The position numbers and the translations under genes were made by a program. Below, piece after piece: positions 29,671 to 39,200 of a stretch of 64,000 bases of DNA (positions within the stretch are counted from its first letter, which is position 1; the number at the start of each line of letters is the position of its first letter). The DNA is taken from the NCBI GenBank assembly GCA_000967895.1, contig FO203512.1:4091531-4155530 (forward strand), in the 5' to 3' direction. The notes under the pieces are model-generated. The model searched no databases. It saw nothing but the letters and a program-made list of their open reading frames with translations, and was not told the origin of the DNA. This stretch comes from Oleispira antarctica RB-8. GTDB taxonomy: Bacteria; Pseudomonadota; Gammaproteobacteria; Pseudomonadales; Oceanobacteraceae.

Positions 29671-32046
29671 ATGGATTCTATTTTCACCCGCATCGCACAA
29701 GAACTGAATATTCGTCCTCAGCAAGTACAAGCGTCTGTCACCTTATTAGATGACGGTGCAACTGTACCGTTTATTTCGCGCTATCGTAAAGAAGTCACCG
29801 GCGCACTTGATGATACTCAGCTGCGTAATTTAGAAGAGCGCCTGCGCTATCTGCGTGAGATGGAAGATCGTCGCAGCACCATTATTAAAAGCATCGACGA
29901 GCAAGGTAAGTTAAGCCCAGAACTTAAGCGCGATATTTTAAATGCCGATACCAAAACCCGTTTAGAAGATTTGTATTTACCGTATAAACAGAAGCGCCGC
30001 ACTAAAGGAGCAATCGCGATTGAAGCGGGTCTAGAGCCATTGGCGAATACGCTACTAGAAGACCCAAGCCAAATACCCGAGACGCTGGCCGCAAATTTTA
30101 TCGATGCCCAAACCGGTAAAGAGCAAGGCATCACCGATACCAAAGCTGCCCTTGATGGCGCTAAATACATATTAATGGAACGCTTTGCCGAAGACGCCAA
30201 CCTCATCAATAAAGTGCGTAACTTTCTTAAACAAGAAGGCACGTTATCTGTTCGCCTAGTACCTGGCAAAGAACAGGAAGGCGCCAAATTCAGCGACTAT
30301 TTTGAACACGACGAAGCCCTTAAAAGCGTTCCGAGTCACCGTGCATTAGCTATTTTACGTGGCCGTAACGAAGGTATATTGAGTTTCAGCATTGTCACGG
30401 GCGATCCAGCCGATAAGTTAACCCCTTCGCCTTGCGAAGCCATGATTGCCGATCATTTTAATCTCAAAAACGAAGGCCGTCCTGCGGATCGCTGGTTACA
30501 CGAAGTTGTACGCTGGACGTGGCGCATCAAGTTATTAACGCACCTAGAAACTGAGCTAATGACCAATGTGCGTGAAGCCGCCGAAGTAGAAGCGATTAAA
30601 GTATTTGGCCAAAATTTAAAAGACCTCATTTTAGCCGCGCCTGCGGGAGCAAAAGCGACCATCGGTTTAGATCCCGGTTTGCGTACGGGGGTAAAAGTCG
30701 CCGTCGTTGATGCCACAGGCAAAGTGATTGATCACGATACAATTTACCCAACACCGCCACAGAATCGATTAGCCGATTCCGCAAAGATCATCACGGCCCT
30801 GATTTTAAAGCACAACGTCGAATTGATTTCGATTGGTAACGGAACGGGGAGCCGCGAAACCGATAAGTTCGTAGGCGACATGATTAAAGCTAACCCAGCG
30901 TTGAAAAAAGTTCAAAAAATCATGGTGAACGAAGCTGGCGCTTCTATTTATTCTGCTTCTGAATTAGCGGCAAAAGAATTCCCGAATCTCGATGTGACCA
31001 TCCGTGGTGCAGTGTCCATCGCCCGCCGTCTGCAAGATCCGTTAGCCGAACTGGTGAAGATCGAACCCAAATCAATTGGTGTGGGCCAATATCAACACGA
31101 CGTAAACCAAACACAGCTCGCCCGCGCGTTGAACGCGACAGTAGAAGACTGTGTAAACTCAGTCGGTGTCGATCTTAATATGGCGTCTGTGCCGCTGCTG
31201 ACTCGAGTTTCGGGTTTGAATACCACCATCGCCAATAACATTGTGAGCTATCGTGATGAACACGGTGCTTTCGTCTCCCGAAAAGACTTGAAAAAAGTCC
31301 CACGCTTAGGCGAAAAAACGTTCGAACAAGCCGCGGGGTTCTTACGCATTCATAATGCTAAAAACCCACTCGATGCGAGTTCGGTTCACCCAGAAGCTTA
31401 TGGCGTAGTAAAAGAAATCGCCAAACAATCTGGCCGTGATATTAAAAGTTTGATCGGTGATGGCTCTTTCTTGAAAGCCGTTAACGCTGCGCAATATGCG
31501 ACCGAATCGGTGGGTGAAATTACCATTAAAGATATTCTTACCGAACTTGAAAAACCGGGTCGCGATCCACGTCCAGAATTCAAATTCGCCACCTTCTTAG
31601 ACGGTGTAGAAGAAATCAAAGATCTTCGTTTGAACATGGTATTAGAAGGCGTAATTACCAACGTCACCAACTTTGGTGCGTTCGTCGATGTTGGTGTCCA
31701 TCAAGATGGCCTACTTCATATCTCTGCCATGTCGGATACCTTTATTAAAGACCCACGTGAAGTCGTAAAAGCAGGCGATATTGTGAAAGTAAAAGTGATG
31801 GAGGTCGACGCACAGCGTAAACGCATCGCACTGTCTATGAGAATGTCAGACGATGCCAACGAGCAAGCCGAGCAAAAGACACCCGGCGAACGTAATAATC
31901 GTCGCGGCAACCAAACCACTAAAACTAGCTTTGGCCCCGGCTCTTCTAATAGCGGCAATAATAAAGGAAGCAGCCAGCCTGGTGGTCAAGCACAAAGTGC
32001 CATGGCCGATGCCCTTGCCGCCGCATTCAAAAAAGGTAAGAAATAA
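29671..32046 (+). CDS. tex: RNA-binding transcription accessory protein Tex
   Basis: Cytoplasmic nucleic-acid-binding protein of 791 residues. The order is the N-terminal Tex helical region ([20 protein letters not shown] near 35-54), a YqgF/RuvC-like domain (about 325-455, [17 protein letters not shown]), helix-hairpin-helix motifs (about 495-565) and an S1 domain (about 645-715, [24 protein letters not shown]). The C-terminal tail (about 730-791) is low-complexity, rich in Gly, Ser, Asn and Gln. GAGAAAC precedes the ATG. Tex followed by gshA is a Pseudomonas-like arrangement. Confidence 0.95.
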   Translation: MDSIFTRIAQELNIRPQQVQASVTLLDDGATVPFISRYRKEVTGALDDTQLRNLEERLRYLREMEDRRSTIIKSIDEQGKLSPELKRDILNADTKTRLEDLYLPYKQKRRTKGAIAIEAGLEPLANTLLEDPSQIPETLAANFIDAQTGKEQGITDTKAALDGAKYILMERFAEDANLINKVRNFLKQEGTLSVRLVPGKEQEGAKFSDYFEHDEALKSVPSHRALAILRGRNEGILSFSIVTGDPADKLTPSPCEAMIADHFNLKNEGRPADRWLHEVVRWTWRIKLLTHLETELMTNVREAAEVEAIKVFGQNLKDLILAAPAGAKATIGLDPGLRTGVKVAVVDATGKVIDHDTIYPTPPQNRLADSAKIITALILKHNVELISIGNGTGSRETDKFVGDMIKANPALKKVQKIMVNEAGASIYSASELAAKEFPNLDVTIRGAVSIARRLQDPLAELVKIEPKSIGVGQYQHDVNQTQLARALNATVEDCVNSVGVDLNMASVPLLTRVSGLNTTIANNIVSYRDEHGAFVSRKDLKKVPRLGEKTFEQAAGFLRIHNAKNPLDASSVHPEAYGVVKEIAKQSGRDIKSLIGDGSFLKAVNAAQYATESVGEITIKDILTELEKPGRDPRPEFKFATFLDGVEEIKDLRLNMVLEGVITNVTNFGAFVDVGVHQDGLLHISAMSDTFIKDPREVVKAGDIVKVKVMEVDAQRKRIALSMRMSDDANEQAEQKTPGERNNRRGNQTTKTSFGPGSSNSGNNKGSSQPGGQAQSAMADALAAAFKKGKK

Positions 32047-32118
32047 AAGTAAGCATTATCTATGTCAGTGGCACAGTCCGTGCCGCTGATTAGACTTACG
32101 TCGAAGCACTCATTCCCT

Positions 32119-32161
32119 TATAATGCTTTTTCTTTTCAATTTCGAATATTGAGGCTATCCA
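32119..32161 (+). promoter_or_regulatory. gshA -10 box and ribosome binding site (TTG start)
   Basis: TATAAT at 32119-32124 is a perfect -10 hexamer, though no clear -35 is seen. GAGG at 32151-32154 lies 7 bp before a TTG at 32162, which supports TTG as the gshA start. Confidence 0.45.
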
Positions 32162-33742
32162 TTGGCTAATCCAAATTATACCCAGTTGCTAACGTCCCTG
32201 CGCGAGCAAAACCAGCTCTCATTGCTTGGGCATATCCAACGCGGTATTGAAAAAGAAGGATTACGTTGCGAACCAAATGGCCACTTAAGCCAAGCTCCGC
32301 ACCCACAAGCATTAGGCTCTGCCCTCACACACCCAAGTATTACTACAGATTATTCTGAATCTTTATTAGAGTTCATCACTCCCGTCTTTGACAACGCCAA
32401 AGATACGCTAAAATTTATGCACGATCTGCATCAATACAGCTATCAAAATATGGGAGACGAACTGATCTGGCCTGCGTCCATGCCGTGTATTATCGATGGC
32501 GAAGAAAGCATTCCTATTGCGCAGTACGGTTACTCAAATATCGGCCAACTCAAACACGCGTATCGCCATGGTTTATGGCATCGCTATGGTCGCACGATGC
32601 AAGCCATTGCGGGTATTCATTATAACCTCTCTATGCCTGATGCTTTATGGCCTCTTATGTATAAAGAAGAGAATCAGTCAGAAGCCAATGCCGAACAGCT
32701 CAAAGATTTTATCTCAGCCAAATACTTTGGTCTTATTCGCAACTTTCGTCGTAATTCTTGGTTATTAAGTTATTTATTTGGCGCGTCTCCTGCCGTTTGC
32801 TCATCGTTCTTAGACGGCGAACAGCACGACTTAAAAACCTTTAAAGAACACACACTGTATTTGCCTTACGCAACATCATTACGCATGAGTGATTTGGGCT
32901 ACCAGAATAATGCTCAGGCCGAATTGATTGTTTGTTATAACAGCCTTGAAAACTATGTAGAGACGCTATCTGAAGCGATTACTCAACCGGTTGCCGCTTA
33001 TGAAGCCATTGGCATGCAAGAAGAAAATGGTCAGTACAAGCAACTGAATACAAGCCTGCTGCAAATTGAAAACGAGTATTACAGTGATATTCGCCCTAAG
33101 CGCATTGGTAATGGCGATGAAAAACCACTGCAAGCTTTAGCCAATCACGGTGTTGAATATATCGAAGTACGCTGCACCGACATCAACCCATTCCTAACCT
33201 TGGGCATGGATGAAACACACATCCACTTTTTAGATGTTTTCTTAACGCATTGTTTATTTGCCGATAGTCCAAACATCAATAATGCTGAATATCGTGAAAT
33301 TAAAGCGAACCAACATGCTTCCGTTATGCAAGGTCGCGATCCTGAATTAACGCTAAGTCAAAACGGCGAGTCGATCGGCTTACGTCAATGGGGTTCTAAC
33401 CTGTTAGCAGAATTGGCGACCTTAGCAACGTCGATGGATGAAGCCGCAGGCAATCAACAATACAGCAACGCCTTAGCGCAACAGCAAGCAAAACTGGAGG
33501 ACGATTCACTAACGCCTTCTGCACAATACTTAGCGAAAATGAAAGCTGAAGATTTAGAGTTCGCTCAGTTAACCCTACAGCTCGCGCAACAAAGAGCGGC
33601 CGAATTTAAGCAGCCACTCAACAAAGAACTGAATAAACAAATGCAGCGTCAGGCAAAAGAAAGCTTAATGCAGCAGGCCGAAATAGAAGCCGGAGACCAA
33701 ATAGATTTTGCTAGCTTCTTAAAGCAATACCTAACTCGCTAA
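32162..33742 (+). CDS. gshA: Glutamate-cysteine ligase (TTG start)
   Basis: First step of glutathione synthesis, joining glutamate and cysteine with ATP. The 526-residue protein matches the proteobacterial GshA family: GIEKEGLRC near 24-32, TDYSESLLEFITPV near 62-75, the IHYNLSMPD stretch and EVRCTDINPF with its substrate Arg. A TTG start is supported by GAGG at ideal spacing and by the family N-terminus. It follows tex and ends before a hairpin terminator. Confidence 0.94.
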   Translation: MANPNYTQLLTSLREQNQLSLLGHIQRGIEKEGLRCEPNGHLSQAPHPQALGSALTHPSITTDYSESLLEFITPVFDNAKDTLKFMHDLHQYSYQNMGDELIWPASMPCIIDGEESIPIAQYGYSNIGQLKHAYRHGLWHRYGRTMQAIAGIHYNLSMPDALWPLMYKEENQSEANAEQLKDFISAKYFGLIRNFRRNSWLLSYLFGASPAVCSSFLDGEQHDLKTFKEHTLYLPYATSLRMSDLGYQNNAQAELIVCYNSLENYVETLSEAITQPVAAYEAIGMQEENGQYKQLNTSLLQIENEYYSDIRPKRIGNGDEKPLQALANHGVEYIEVRCTDINPFLTLGMDETHIHFLDVFLTHCLFADSPNINNAEYREIKANQHASVMQGRDPELTLSQNGESIGLRQWGSNLLAELATLATSMDEAAGNQQYSNALAQQQAKLEDDSLTPSAQYLAKMKAEDLEFAQLTLQLAQQRAAEFKQPLNKELNKQMQRQAKESLMQQAEIEAGDQIDFASFLKQYLTR

Positions 33743-33767
33743 ACGAAGCACTCTGTTCTGACCATAA

Positions 33768-33795
33768 AAAAGGGCTATCAATCGATAGCCCTTTT
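33768..33795. terminator. Bidirectional intrinsic terminator, gshA / fliL-like gene
   Basis: Perfect 12-bp arms AAAAGGGCTATC (33768-33779) and complement (33784-33795) around loop AATC, ending in TTTT on plus and with an A-run on the other side. It lies between the convergent gshA and FliL-like genes. Confidence 0.85.
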
Positions 33796-33839
33796 CGTTT
33801 TATAAACGCCCCCCTCATTAGAAACTTCAGGCCAGATAA

Positions 33840-34238
33840 TTAGTTCTGCACCACAAAATTTTCAAAGAACAAATCGTCAACAAAAGGCTCTCCTTCAAGT
33901 TCAATCATTAAGGCCTGTACCTCCTCCAATGCAACTTTACGTAAAGTTTCTCGCCCTGCAGAAGAATTAACGATATCACTGTCTTGCGATGTTAATAACA
34001 GAACAAGGTTGTGACGAATATACGGTCGATGATTCGTCACCGCAGACGCAGCTTGAGCACCGATAACTTTTAATGCGATTTCAGTGCGCAAATACTTCAT
34101 GCGTCCCGTATTTCCATAATTAACCACAAAGGCCGGGGTTAAATGGATATACTTAGTTTCGCTGGCGGCCTCGGCTTGGCTATAGCCAGCCAAAGAAAAT
34201 AAGATTAATCCTGCAAAAGGCAGAAGAAACTTGAACAT
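33840..34238 (-). CDS. FliL-like secreted protein
   Basis: 132-residue protein with an N-terminal signal (about 1-24, ending SQAEA) and a FliL-like domain: TPAFVVNYGNTGRMKYLRTE, then a mid segment LVLLLTSQDSDIVNSSAGRE and the C-terminal LFFENFVVQ. The start at 34238 has GGAG eight bases upstream; a TTG at 34244 is too close to it. True FliL has an uncleaved membrane helix and sits among flagellar genes; here no flagellar gene is near. Such stand-alone FliL-family proteins are common in gammaproteobacteria and their role is unclear. Confidence 0.78.
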   Translation of the reverse strand: MFKFLLPFAGLILFSLAGYSQAEAASETKYIHLTPAFVVNYGNTGRMKYLRTEIALKVIGAQAASAVTNHRPYIRHNLVLLLTSQDSDIVNSSAGRETLRKVALEEVQALMIELEGEPFVDDLFFENFVVQN

Positions 34239-34326
34239 TATCAATACTCCAAAGTCTGAATAGATTCACAATAGATATCTATAGAGTAGAACAGTATTAA
34301 CAATCAGAAAGAAGAAAGGGAAAAGA

Positions 34327-34827
34327 ATGCGTATCAACCTTAAACTACTTTGCATGACGGGCTTCATTACCTGCGTTGCGTTATTGGCCAGTGCCTACTA
34401 TTTTCAATTTGCACTAGAGATGGAACCCTGCCCTCTTTGCATCATGCAACGAGTCGCCACACTGATGGTTGCTTTGGGCTGTTTAGCTGGTTTCTTTCTG
34501 GTTGAGCGTCCAATAGGGCTTCTGCTCGCGTCTGGCTGGACACTATTATCGTCCTTCTTTGGCATTTACCTCGCACACCATCATAACTGGCTACAAAACT
34601 TACCAGCAGACCAAGTACCCTCTTGCGGCCCCAGCCTTGAATACATGCTGGATGCTTTCCCTATTATGGAAGTGGTCACCGTATTATTAAGAGGCAATGG
34701 TAATTGCGCTGAAGTCTCATGGAGTTTTGCTGGGCTTTCTATGCCAGCCTGGCTAATGGTCTTCTTTATCGGCTTTGCTATCGCTTCAGCTTACGGTACC
34801 TTCATCGCTTGGAAGGCACGAAAATAA
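34327..34827 (+). CDS. dsbB: Disulfide bond formation protein DsbB
   Basis: Four-helix inner-membrane quinone reductase that reoxidises DsbA. The first periplasmic pair is CPLC (Cys35, Cys38) and the second pair is Cys100 and Cys127 (VPSCGPSLEYML ... GNGNCAEV). Helices lie at about 9-28, 42-59, 65-83 and 140-160. The 166-residue length is normal. It precedes rsd, as in Pseudomonas where a dsbB homologue lies beside algQ. Confidence 0.93.
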   Translation: MRINLKLLCMTGFITCVALLASAYYFQFALEMEPCPLCIMQRVATLMVALGCLAGFFLVERPIGLLLASGWTLLSSFFGIYLAHHHNWLQNLPADQVPSCGPSLEYMLDAFPIMEVVTVLLRGNGNCAEVSWSFAGLSMPAWLMVFFIGFAIASAYGTFIAWKARK

Positions 34828-34880
34828 CTAAATAACCTAGTTAATACGCCTGCAAACCCACCAAGCATAGATAAATTAGT

Positions 34881-34915
34881 TTGCAAGCAAAAATAATGAA
34901 AAAACTTGCTTGCAA
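34881..34915. repeat. Inverted repeat overlapping the rsd -35 box
   Basis: Perfect 10-bp arms TTGCAAGCAA (34881-34890) and TTGCTTGCAA (34906-34915) with a 15-nt spacer. The right arm ends on the TTGCAA of the proposed rsd promoter, so the site could be an operator. No T-run follows, arguing against a dsbB terminator. Confidence 0.55.
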
Positions 34916-34939
34916 CTGCATGTCTAGCCTGACTATATT
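34910..34939 (+). promoter_or_regulatory. Promoter of rsd
   Basis: TTGCAA (34910-34915) and TATATT (34934-34939) match 4 and 5 of 6 consensus bases, 18 bp apart, placing the start of transcription about 30 nt before the rsd ATG. Confidence 0.5.
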
Positions 34940-34976
34940 GGATAAATCAGAATGAAGAAGAATAAGGAATTGGGGT

Positions 34977-35456
34977 ATGTTAGAAGGTTGTAAAACAGCA
35001 CAGGAACGTTGGGGTGGAGTGCATAGGTTAATCGACGGTTGGCTGAATGAACGCCAAGGTGTGATTGTACTTTTCTGCGGTATTAATACCTTAAAACCTT
35101 TTTCACCGCGAGAAACTCCCGTATCGATCAAAATTCAGGCTTTCTGTCAGATCCTTATGGACTATTGCTCAGCCGGTCACTTCGAGATTTATGAACAACT
35201 TCTAGAAGAAGCCAAGCAATATGACGACGGTGGCACCGAGTTGGCTAAACGTGCATATCCTGTTTTAGAAGAAATGACACAGCAGTGTGTAGACTTCAAC
35301 GATAAATACGATACGGCAGAACATTGCTTAGAAAAAATTACCGACTTAACCAAAGATCTGTCTGACTTAGGTGAAATGCTCAGTGAGCGCTTTGAAGTTG
35401 AAGACCAGCTAATCGAAAAGTTGCATAACGTTCATCGTGAACTGGTTGCAGGCTAA
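34977..35456 (+). CDS. rsd: Anti-sigma-70 regulator Rsd/AlgQ
   Basis: Helical cytoplasmic protein of 159 residues that binds region 4 of the housekeeping sigma factor. It opens MLEGCKTAQERWGGVHRLID, then WLNERQGVIVLFCGI, which is characteristic of Rsd/AlgQ, and FCQILMDYCSAGHFEIYEQL follows. The start is the only credible one. It is near an algP-like gene (37.9 kb), echoing the algQ-algP neighbourhood of Pseudomonas. Confidence 0.93.
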   Translation: MLEGCKTAQERWGGVHRLIDGWLNERQGVIVLFCGINTLKPFSPRETPVSIKIQAFCQILMDYCSAGHFEIYEQLLEEAKQYDDGGTELAKRAYPVLEEMTQQCVDFNDKYDTAEHCLEKITDLTKDLSDLGEMLSERFEVEDQLIEKLHNVHRELVAG

Positions 35457-35528
35457 AGACTGATCGTTAGCCACTGGCTAAAATTGAACTAAACTGACTT
35501 CATACTCGACCATTTATCAGGGATGGCT

Positions 35529-36491
35529 ATGAAGTCAGCACCATTATTACTCTCCTCTTTGTTATGCAGCACCTTACTACTTAGCGCTTGCGGTACGGGC
35601 AAACAACCCGAACGTTTCGATGAACTCGCTCGCCAAGGTGTTCACTCTCTTTGCCTTAATCACGAAGGCAGCTTTGCTTTTGCGGGCTCCATTCATCACG
35701 GAGGCAGTCTATGGCGCTTACAGCCGTTTGATCGTCTGTATAACTGGAATCATCAGGAAGGAAAAAATAGCAGCATTGTTAGCTGCGACTTCTCACCTGA
35801 AGATAACTTTGTCGCCACCACCGACAACCGAACCATTGCCTTATGGAATAGCAAAACCGGAGAAGCGGTTTGGTTATGGAATGCTCCTGGAGATATTCAC
35901 GACATAAGCCTTAGTAACAACGGCCAATATGCTTTATTAGCGATGGCCGACTATACCGCCACTTTATTTGACATTAAAAATGGAGGCATCAAGCGTATAC
36001 TTCGCCACGATGGCATCGTTTACGACGTCAGCATAGATAAGCAAGGGAAGTTCGCTGCAAGCGCTAGTGACGACTCCAGCGTTCGGATTTGGGATCTAAA
36101 TAGTGGTAAACAAATTCAACGCCTAGAACATGGTAATCAAGTTCGCAGTGCGGAAATCTCAAATGATGGCCGTTTTGTTTTCACTTCCGCTTTAGGTGAT
36201 CCTGGCCGATTATGGGACAGTAGAACAGGCAAGGTAATCGCTGAGTTCCCAATCAATAGTGGCTTTTATAGCAGCGTACGTTTTAATAAAGACGGCTCAC
36301 TTCTATTAACGGGATCCAGCGCAGGAAAAATTCAATTATGGCAGAGTAAAACAGCCAAGCTTGAACAAACTTGGCAGGCTATTCCTAAAAACAATTGGGT
36401 AAGTAGCAGTGTTCTGATCGAAGATGTTGCCTTTACTCAGCAGGGCTATATTGCAGGTGGCTCGAATGGCAGAATTTTTTACCTTGAATAA
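35529..36491 (+). CDS. WD40-repeat lipoprotein
   Basis: 320-residue lipoprotein with a signal ending LLLSAC, then WD40-like repeats filling the rest. Clear blades end in TIALWNSKTG, TATLFDIKNG, SVRIWDLNSG, PGRLWDSRTG and KIQLWQSKTA, so a seven-bladed propeller is likely. The ATG at 35529 is favoured over 35523 because AGGGA is then correctly spaced. Probably anchored at the periplasmic face of a membrane as a binding scaffold; the partner is unknown. Confidence 0.85.
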   Translation: MKSAPLLLSSLLCSTLLLSACGTGKQPERFDELARQGVHSLCLNHEGSFAFAGSIHHGGSLWRLQPFDRLYNWNHQEGKNSSIVSCDFSPEDNFVATTDNRTIALWNSKTGEAVWLWNAPGDIHDISLSNNGQYALLAMADYTATLFDIKNGGIKRILRHDGIVYDVSIDKQGKFAASASDDSSVRIWDLNSGKQIQRLEHGNQVRSAEISNDGRFVFTSALGDPGRLWDSRTGKVIAEFPINSGFYSSVRFNKDGSLLLTGSSAGKIQLWQSKTAKLEQTWQAIPKNNWVSSSVLIEDVAFTQQGYIAGGSNGRIFYLE

Positions 36492-36507
36492 CGCACGGTA
36501 AATTGAA

Positions 36508-36984
36508 CTAGCGACCTCGAGTCGCTTGCTCAATTTGATCACTACGATTATCCATTAACTGTTGAATATTATTTGCATCGTCCAACATTTTAGACACTTT
36601 ATCTAACGGCACCGTCATCGGTAAAGGTATTGACGGAGTTTCGGCCTTCTCTGGCATTTTCTTAGCAACAGCAGTCGTCTCTTTCTTTTTATCTATTCGC
36701 AATCCTTGAATTAAATTGGTGTTAGTATTCACCGTGACGGTTTCATTTTTTTCCCCTGCCTGGGGCTGATCAGAATAATGCCAAGTACCCTCTTCATCCT
36801 GCCACTTATAAAATGATTGATTGGTCATACTGCGAGAGTCATGACTTTTTGTACCCTGTAAATTTGTCGAGAACCATTCAAAAGGCGATGTTATAAACGG
36901 TGTGCCATCCGGTTTTTTCATCAGCATCGGTCCAGCAAAAGCAATGGCAACCAATACACACATAATAAAAATAGGGCGTTTCAT
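36508..36984 (-). CDS. DUF4124 domain protein
   Basis: 158-residue protein starting MKRPIFIMCVLVAIAFAGP, a signal or anchor helix, from the ATG at 36984 with AAGGA eight bases upstream. The DUF4124 motif SFYKWQDEEGTWHYSDQP lies at about 57-74; the rest is charged and low in complexity, ending in a helical stretch. DUF4124 proteins are periplasmic or envelope-associated with no known function. Convergent with the WD40 gene and divergent from parA. Confidence 0.82.
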   Translation of the reverse strand: MKRPIFIMCVLVAIAFAGPMLMKKPDGTPFITSPFEWFSTNLQGTKSHDSRSMTNQSFYKWQDEEGTWHYSDQPQAGEKNETVTVNTNTNLIQGLRIDKKKETTAVAKKMPEKAETPSIPLPMTVPLDKVSKMLDDANNIQQLMDNRSDQIEQATRGR

Positions 36985-37069
36985 CCATGATTCCTTTTCA
37001 ATATACAAACACCGCATATTATAGCCTATGCTTAAACATTATAAGGCATAGAAATTTACCAGCATTGTT

Positions 37070-37813
37070 ATGGATGAGATCACAGTGAGCGAGCCAGAAA
37101 CAAACCCCGTACAATCTAGCGTACGAATTGTCAGCCAAACACAGCCTATTCGTGTTTTAGTGGCCAATGCTAAAGGCGGCTGCGGGAAAACCACCATGGC
37201 GACCAATCTCGCGAGCTATTTTGCAACTCAGGGCGAACAAACTGCAATCGTTGATTATGATCCCCAAGGCTCCAGTATGGATTGGTTATCAGCTCGCGAT
37301 CCTCACCTGGCAAAAATTAATGGCGTTGCAGCATTTAAACATCACACTCCTAACTCAACACGCAGCTATAGTTTACGTGTTCCTTCTACCACTTCGCGCA
37401 TCGTTTTCGATACGCCTGCCGGACTGTCTGGGCACATTTTATCTGACATGATTCAAGCTTCAGACTTTATTGTTATACCCGTAATACCGTCTGCAATTGA
37501 TATTCGCGCTGCGACGGGCTTTATTCGAGATGTCTTATTAAGTCGCGCTTATCGCACCGATGCAAAAGCAATTGCAGTCGTCGCCAATCGAGTGAAAAAA
37601 AACACCCTCATTTATCAGAAACTTGAACGCTTTCTACAGAGTTTAAATATTCCATTCATCACCTCCTTTCGTGACACACAACATTACGTTCGAGCCTCCG
37701 AACATGGTCTAGGTCTTGCCGATTTTGAACGACGTGATAATAAAGACACACTCGAATGGCAACCCATGCTGGAATGGATTGAAGCGCAAATTGGTTCAAA
37801 ACAGATGAAATAA
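37070..37813 (+). CDS. ParA family ATPase
   Basis: Deviant Walker-type P-loop ATPase of 247 residues. Walker A is KGGCGKTT (35-42), switch I is DYDPQGSSMDWL and Walker B is IVFDTPAG. A 27-residue N-terminal extension precedes the domain. No parB or plasmid maintenance gene is next to it, so it is probably an orphan ParA/MinD-type positioning protein rather than the chromosomal segregation ParA. Divergent from the DUF4124 gene; algP follows 116 bp downstream. Confidence 0.85.
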   Translation: MDEITVSEPETNPVQSSVRIVSQTQPIRVLVANAKGGCGKTTMATNLASYFATQGEQTAIVDYDPQGSSMDWLSARDPHLAKINGVAAFKHHTPNSTRSYSLRVPSTTSRIVFDTPAGLSGHILSDMIQASDFIVIPVIPSAIDIRAATGFIRDVLLSRAYRTDAKAIAVVANRVKKNTLIYQKLERFLQSLNIPFITSFRDTQHYVRASEHGLGLADFERRDNKDTLEWQPMLEWIEAQIGSKQMK

Positions 37814-37929
37814 AATATTTTTTTGCAAAAAAGTTATTTTAATTCTATTTCTTGCACAAAATTAATGGATAGTAGTGTGCTTCTAAGTATAATTGAAAAG
37901 TCTATTATGTCAGTCCTCGAGGAAATTCC

Positions 37930-38997
37930 ATGGTCGCTCGCAAAATCACAGCTAAGAAAGTTGCTGCTAAAAAAACTGTAGCTAAGAAAGCTCCTGCTAA
38001 AAAAGTTGCTGCTAAAAAAGCCCCAACTCTTAAAGCTGTATTAAACCCAGTTGAACTGTTGCAGAAAGAAATTGCAGCACTAGAAGTTAAATTGGAGAAA
38101 GCGCGCCAGAAGATGAGTTCTGATGCTGATAAAGCACAAGCTAAAGCTAAAGCAGCACAAACTAAAGCCGTTGCCGCTCTAACTAAAGCAAATGCCGCTA
38201 AGAAAAAAGCCGCTGATAAAGTTAAAGCTAAAAAATCTGCTGCAACTGTTAAAGCTCTAGACGTTGCTAAAGCTAAAGTTGAAGATGCTAAAAAAGCTAC
38301 TGTCATTGCTAAAGAAGCTTTCGCTGCCGCTAAATTAGAAGCAACTACCGCTAAAACGGATGCTGATGCTGCTGCAACAATCGCTAAAGCAACTGCTGCT
38401 GTAGAAAAAGAACAGCAAAAAGCAACTGCCGCTGCTGCTAAGAAGCAAGCCGCTGCTGATAAGAAAGCCGCTACGGCTGCTAAGCAAAAAGAAGCTGCTG
38501 CTGCTAAAAAAGCCGCTGCTAAAGCTAAGAAAGCTGCTACTGCTGCCAAGCAAAAAGAAGCGATTAAAGCTAAAAAAGCTGCCGCCAAAGCAAAGAAAGC
38601 CGCTACGGCTGCTAAGCAAAAAGAAGCCGCAGCTGCTAAAAGAGAAGCTGCAAAGGCTAAGAAAGCCGCTAAGCCTGCTAAAAAAGTAGTGGCTAAGAAA
38701 GTTGCTGCCAAGCCTGCTAAAAAAGTAGTGGCTAAGAAACCTGCTGCCAAGCCTGCTAAAAAAGTAGTAGCTAAGAAAGTTGCTGCCAAGCCTGCTAAAA
38801 AAGTAGTGGCTAAGAAAGTTGCTGCTAAACCTGCTAAAAAAGTAGTGGCTAAGAAAGCGCCTGTTGCTAAAGCAACAACGATAGCTGAGCCTCAGAAAAC
38901 AGCTCCTGTAGTTGCGCCTAAGCCAGTTGCTCCAGTAGCCGCTGAAGTTAAACCAACAACTCCTGTTGCTGGTAACTTGTTCTCAGACGACAAGTAG
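37930..38997 (+). CDS. algP: Histone H1-like Lys/Ala-rich repeat protein (AlgP-like)
   Basis: Highly basic 355-residue protein made mostly of Ala and Lys. An N-terminal KAAK-rich block (1-35) is followed by a more normal coiled-coil segment (about 38-165), then Lys/Ala repeats of two kinds and a Pro/Val/Ala tail ending AGNLFSDDK. AlgP of Pseudomonas aeruginosa, a histone-like regulator beside algQ, has the same composition, and rsd/algQ is 3 kb away. GAGGAAA precedes the ATG. Likely binds DNA non-specifically; any control of exopolysaccharide is inference. The frame on the opposite strand is a composition shadow. Confidence 0.83.
   Translation: MVARKITAKKVAAKKTVAKKAPAKKVAAKKAPTLKAVLNPVELLQKEIAALEVKLEKARQKMSSDADKAQAKAKAAQTKAVAALTKANAAKKKAADKVKAKKSAATVKALDVAKAKVEDAKKATVIAKEAFAAAKLEATTAKTDADAAATIAKATAAVEKEQQKATAAAAKKQAAADKKAATAAKQKEAAAAKKAAAKAKKAATAAKQKEAIKAKKAAAKAKKAATAAKQKEAAAAKREAAKAKKAAKPAKKVVAKKVAAKPAKKVVAKKPAAKPAKKVVAKKVAAKPAKKVVAKKVAAKPAKKVVAKKAPVAKATTIAEPQKTAPVVAPKPVAPVAAEVKPTTPVAGNLFSDDK
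38467..38664 (+). repeat. Three tandem 66-nt repeats in algP
   Basis: Units start at 38467, 38533 and 38599 and encode AATAAKQKEAAAAKKAAAKA followed by KK, with variations (IKAKK in the second, KREAAK in the third). Part of the AlgP-like coding sequence. Confidence 0.8.
38671..38865 (+). repeat. Five tandem 39-nt repeats in algP
   Basis: Units start at 38671, 38710, 38749, 38788 and 38827 and encode KPAKKVVAKKVAA (third-base and VAA/PAA variants). Near-identical at DNA level, including repeated AAAAAAGTAGT, so copy number could change by slippage or recombination while staying in frame. Confidence 0.85.
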
Positions 38998-39026
38998 TCG
39001 CAAGCGCTTTTAAATAAGCACTTTCT

Positions 39027-39077
39027 AAAAAGGCCAAGCGACCTGTTCTATTAAGATCAGATCGCTTGGCCTTTTTT
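39027..39077 (+). terminator. Intrinsic terminator after algP
   Basis: 15-bp arms AAAAAGGCCAAGCGA (39027-39041) and complement (39062-39076) with a 20-nt loop and TTTTTT at the end. It lies 30 bp after the algP stop. Confidence 0.85.
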
Positions 39078-39200
39078 ATTGTCTGCTCTTTAGCAACGAT
39101 CATTTGCTAAACCTAACACCTCAAAACGATTCCTAATCGTTAACCTTGCTCCCGCCATCAATCAGCCAAGAAGCGTCATAAACACAGTGAGCCTGAAGCT

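Noticed and set aside
37905-38789. 294-residue Ala/Leu/Phe-rich frame opposite algP
   Set aside because: It is the complement of Lys/Ala codons of algP; the plus-strand gene has a ribosome binding site, family match and terminator.
38467-38865. Regular repeats considered as a CRISPR array
   Set aside because: The units are contiguous and coding, with no unique spacers; no cas genes are in the window.
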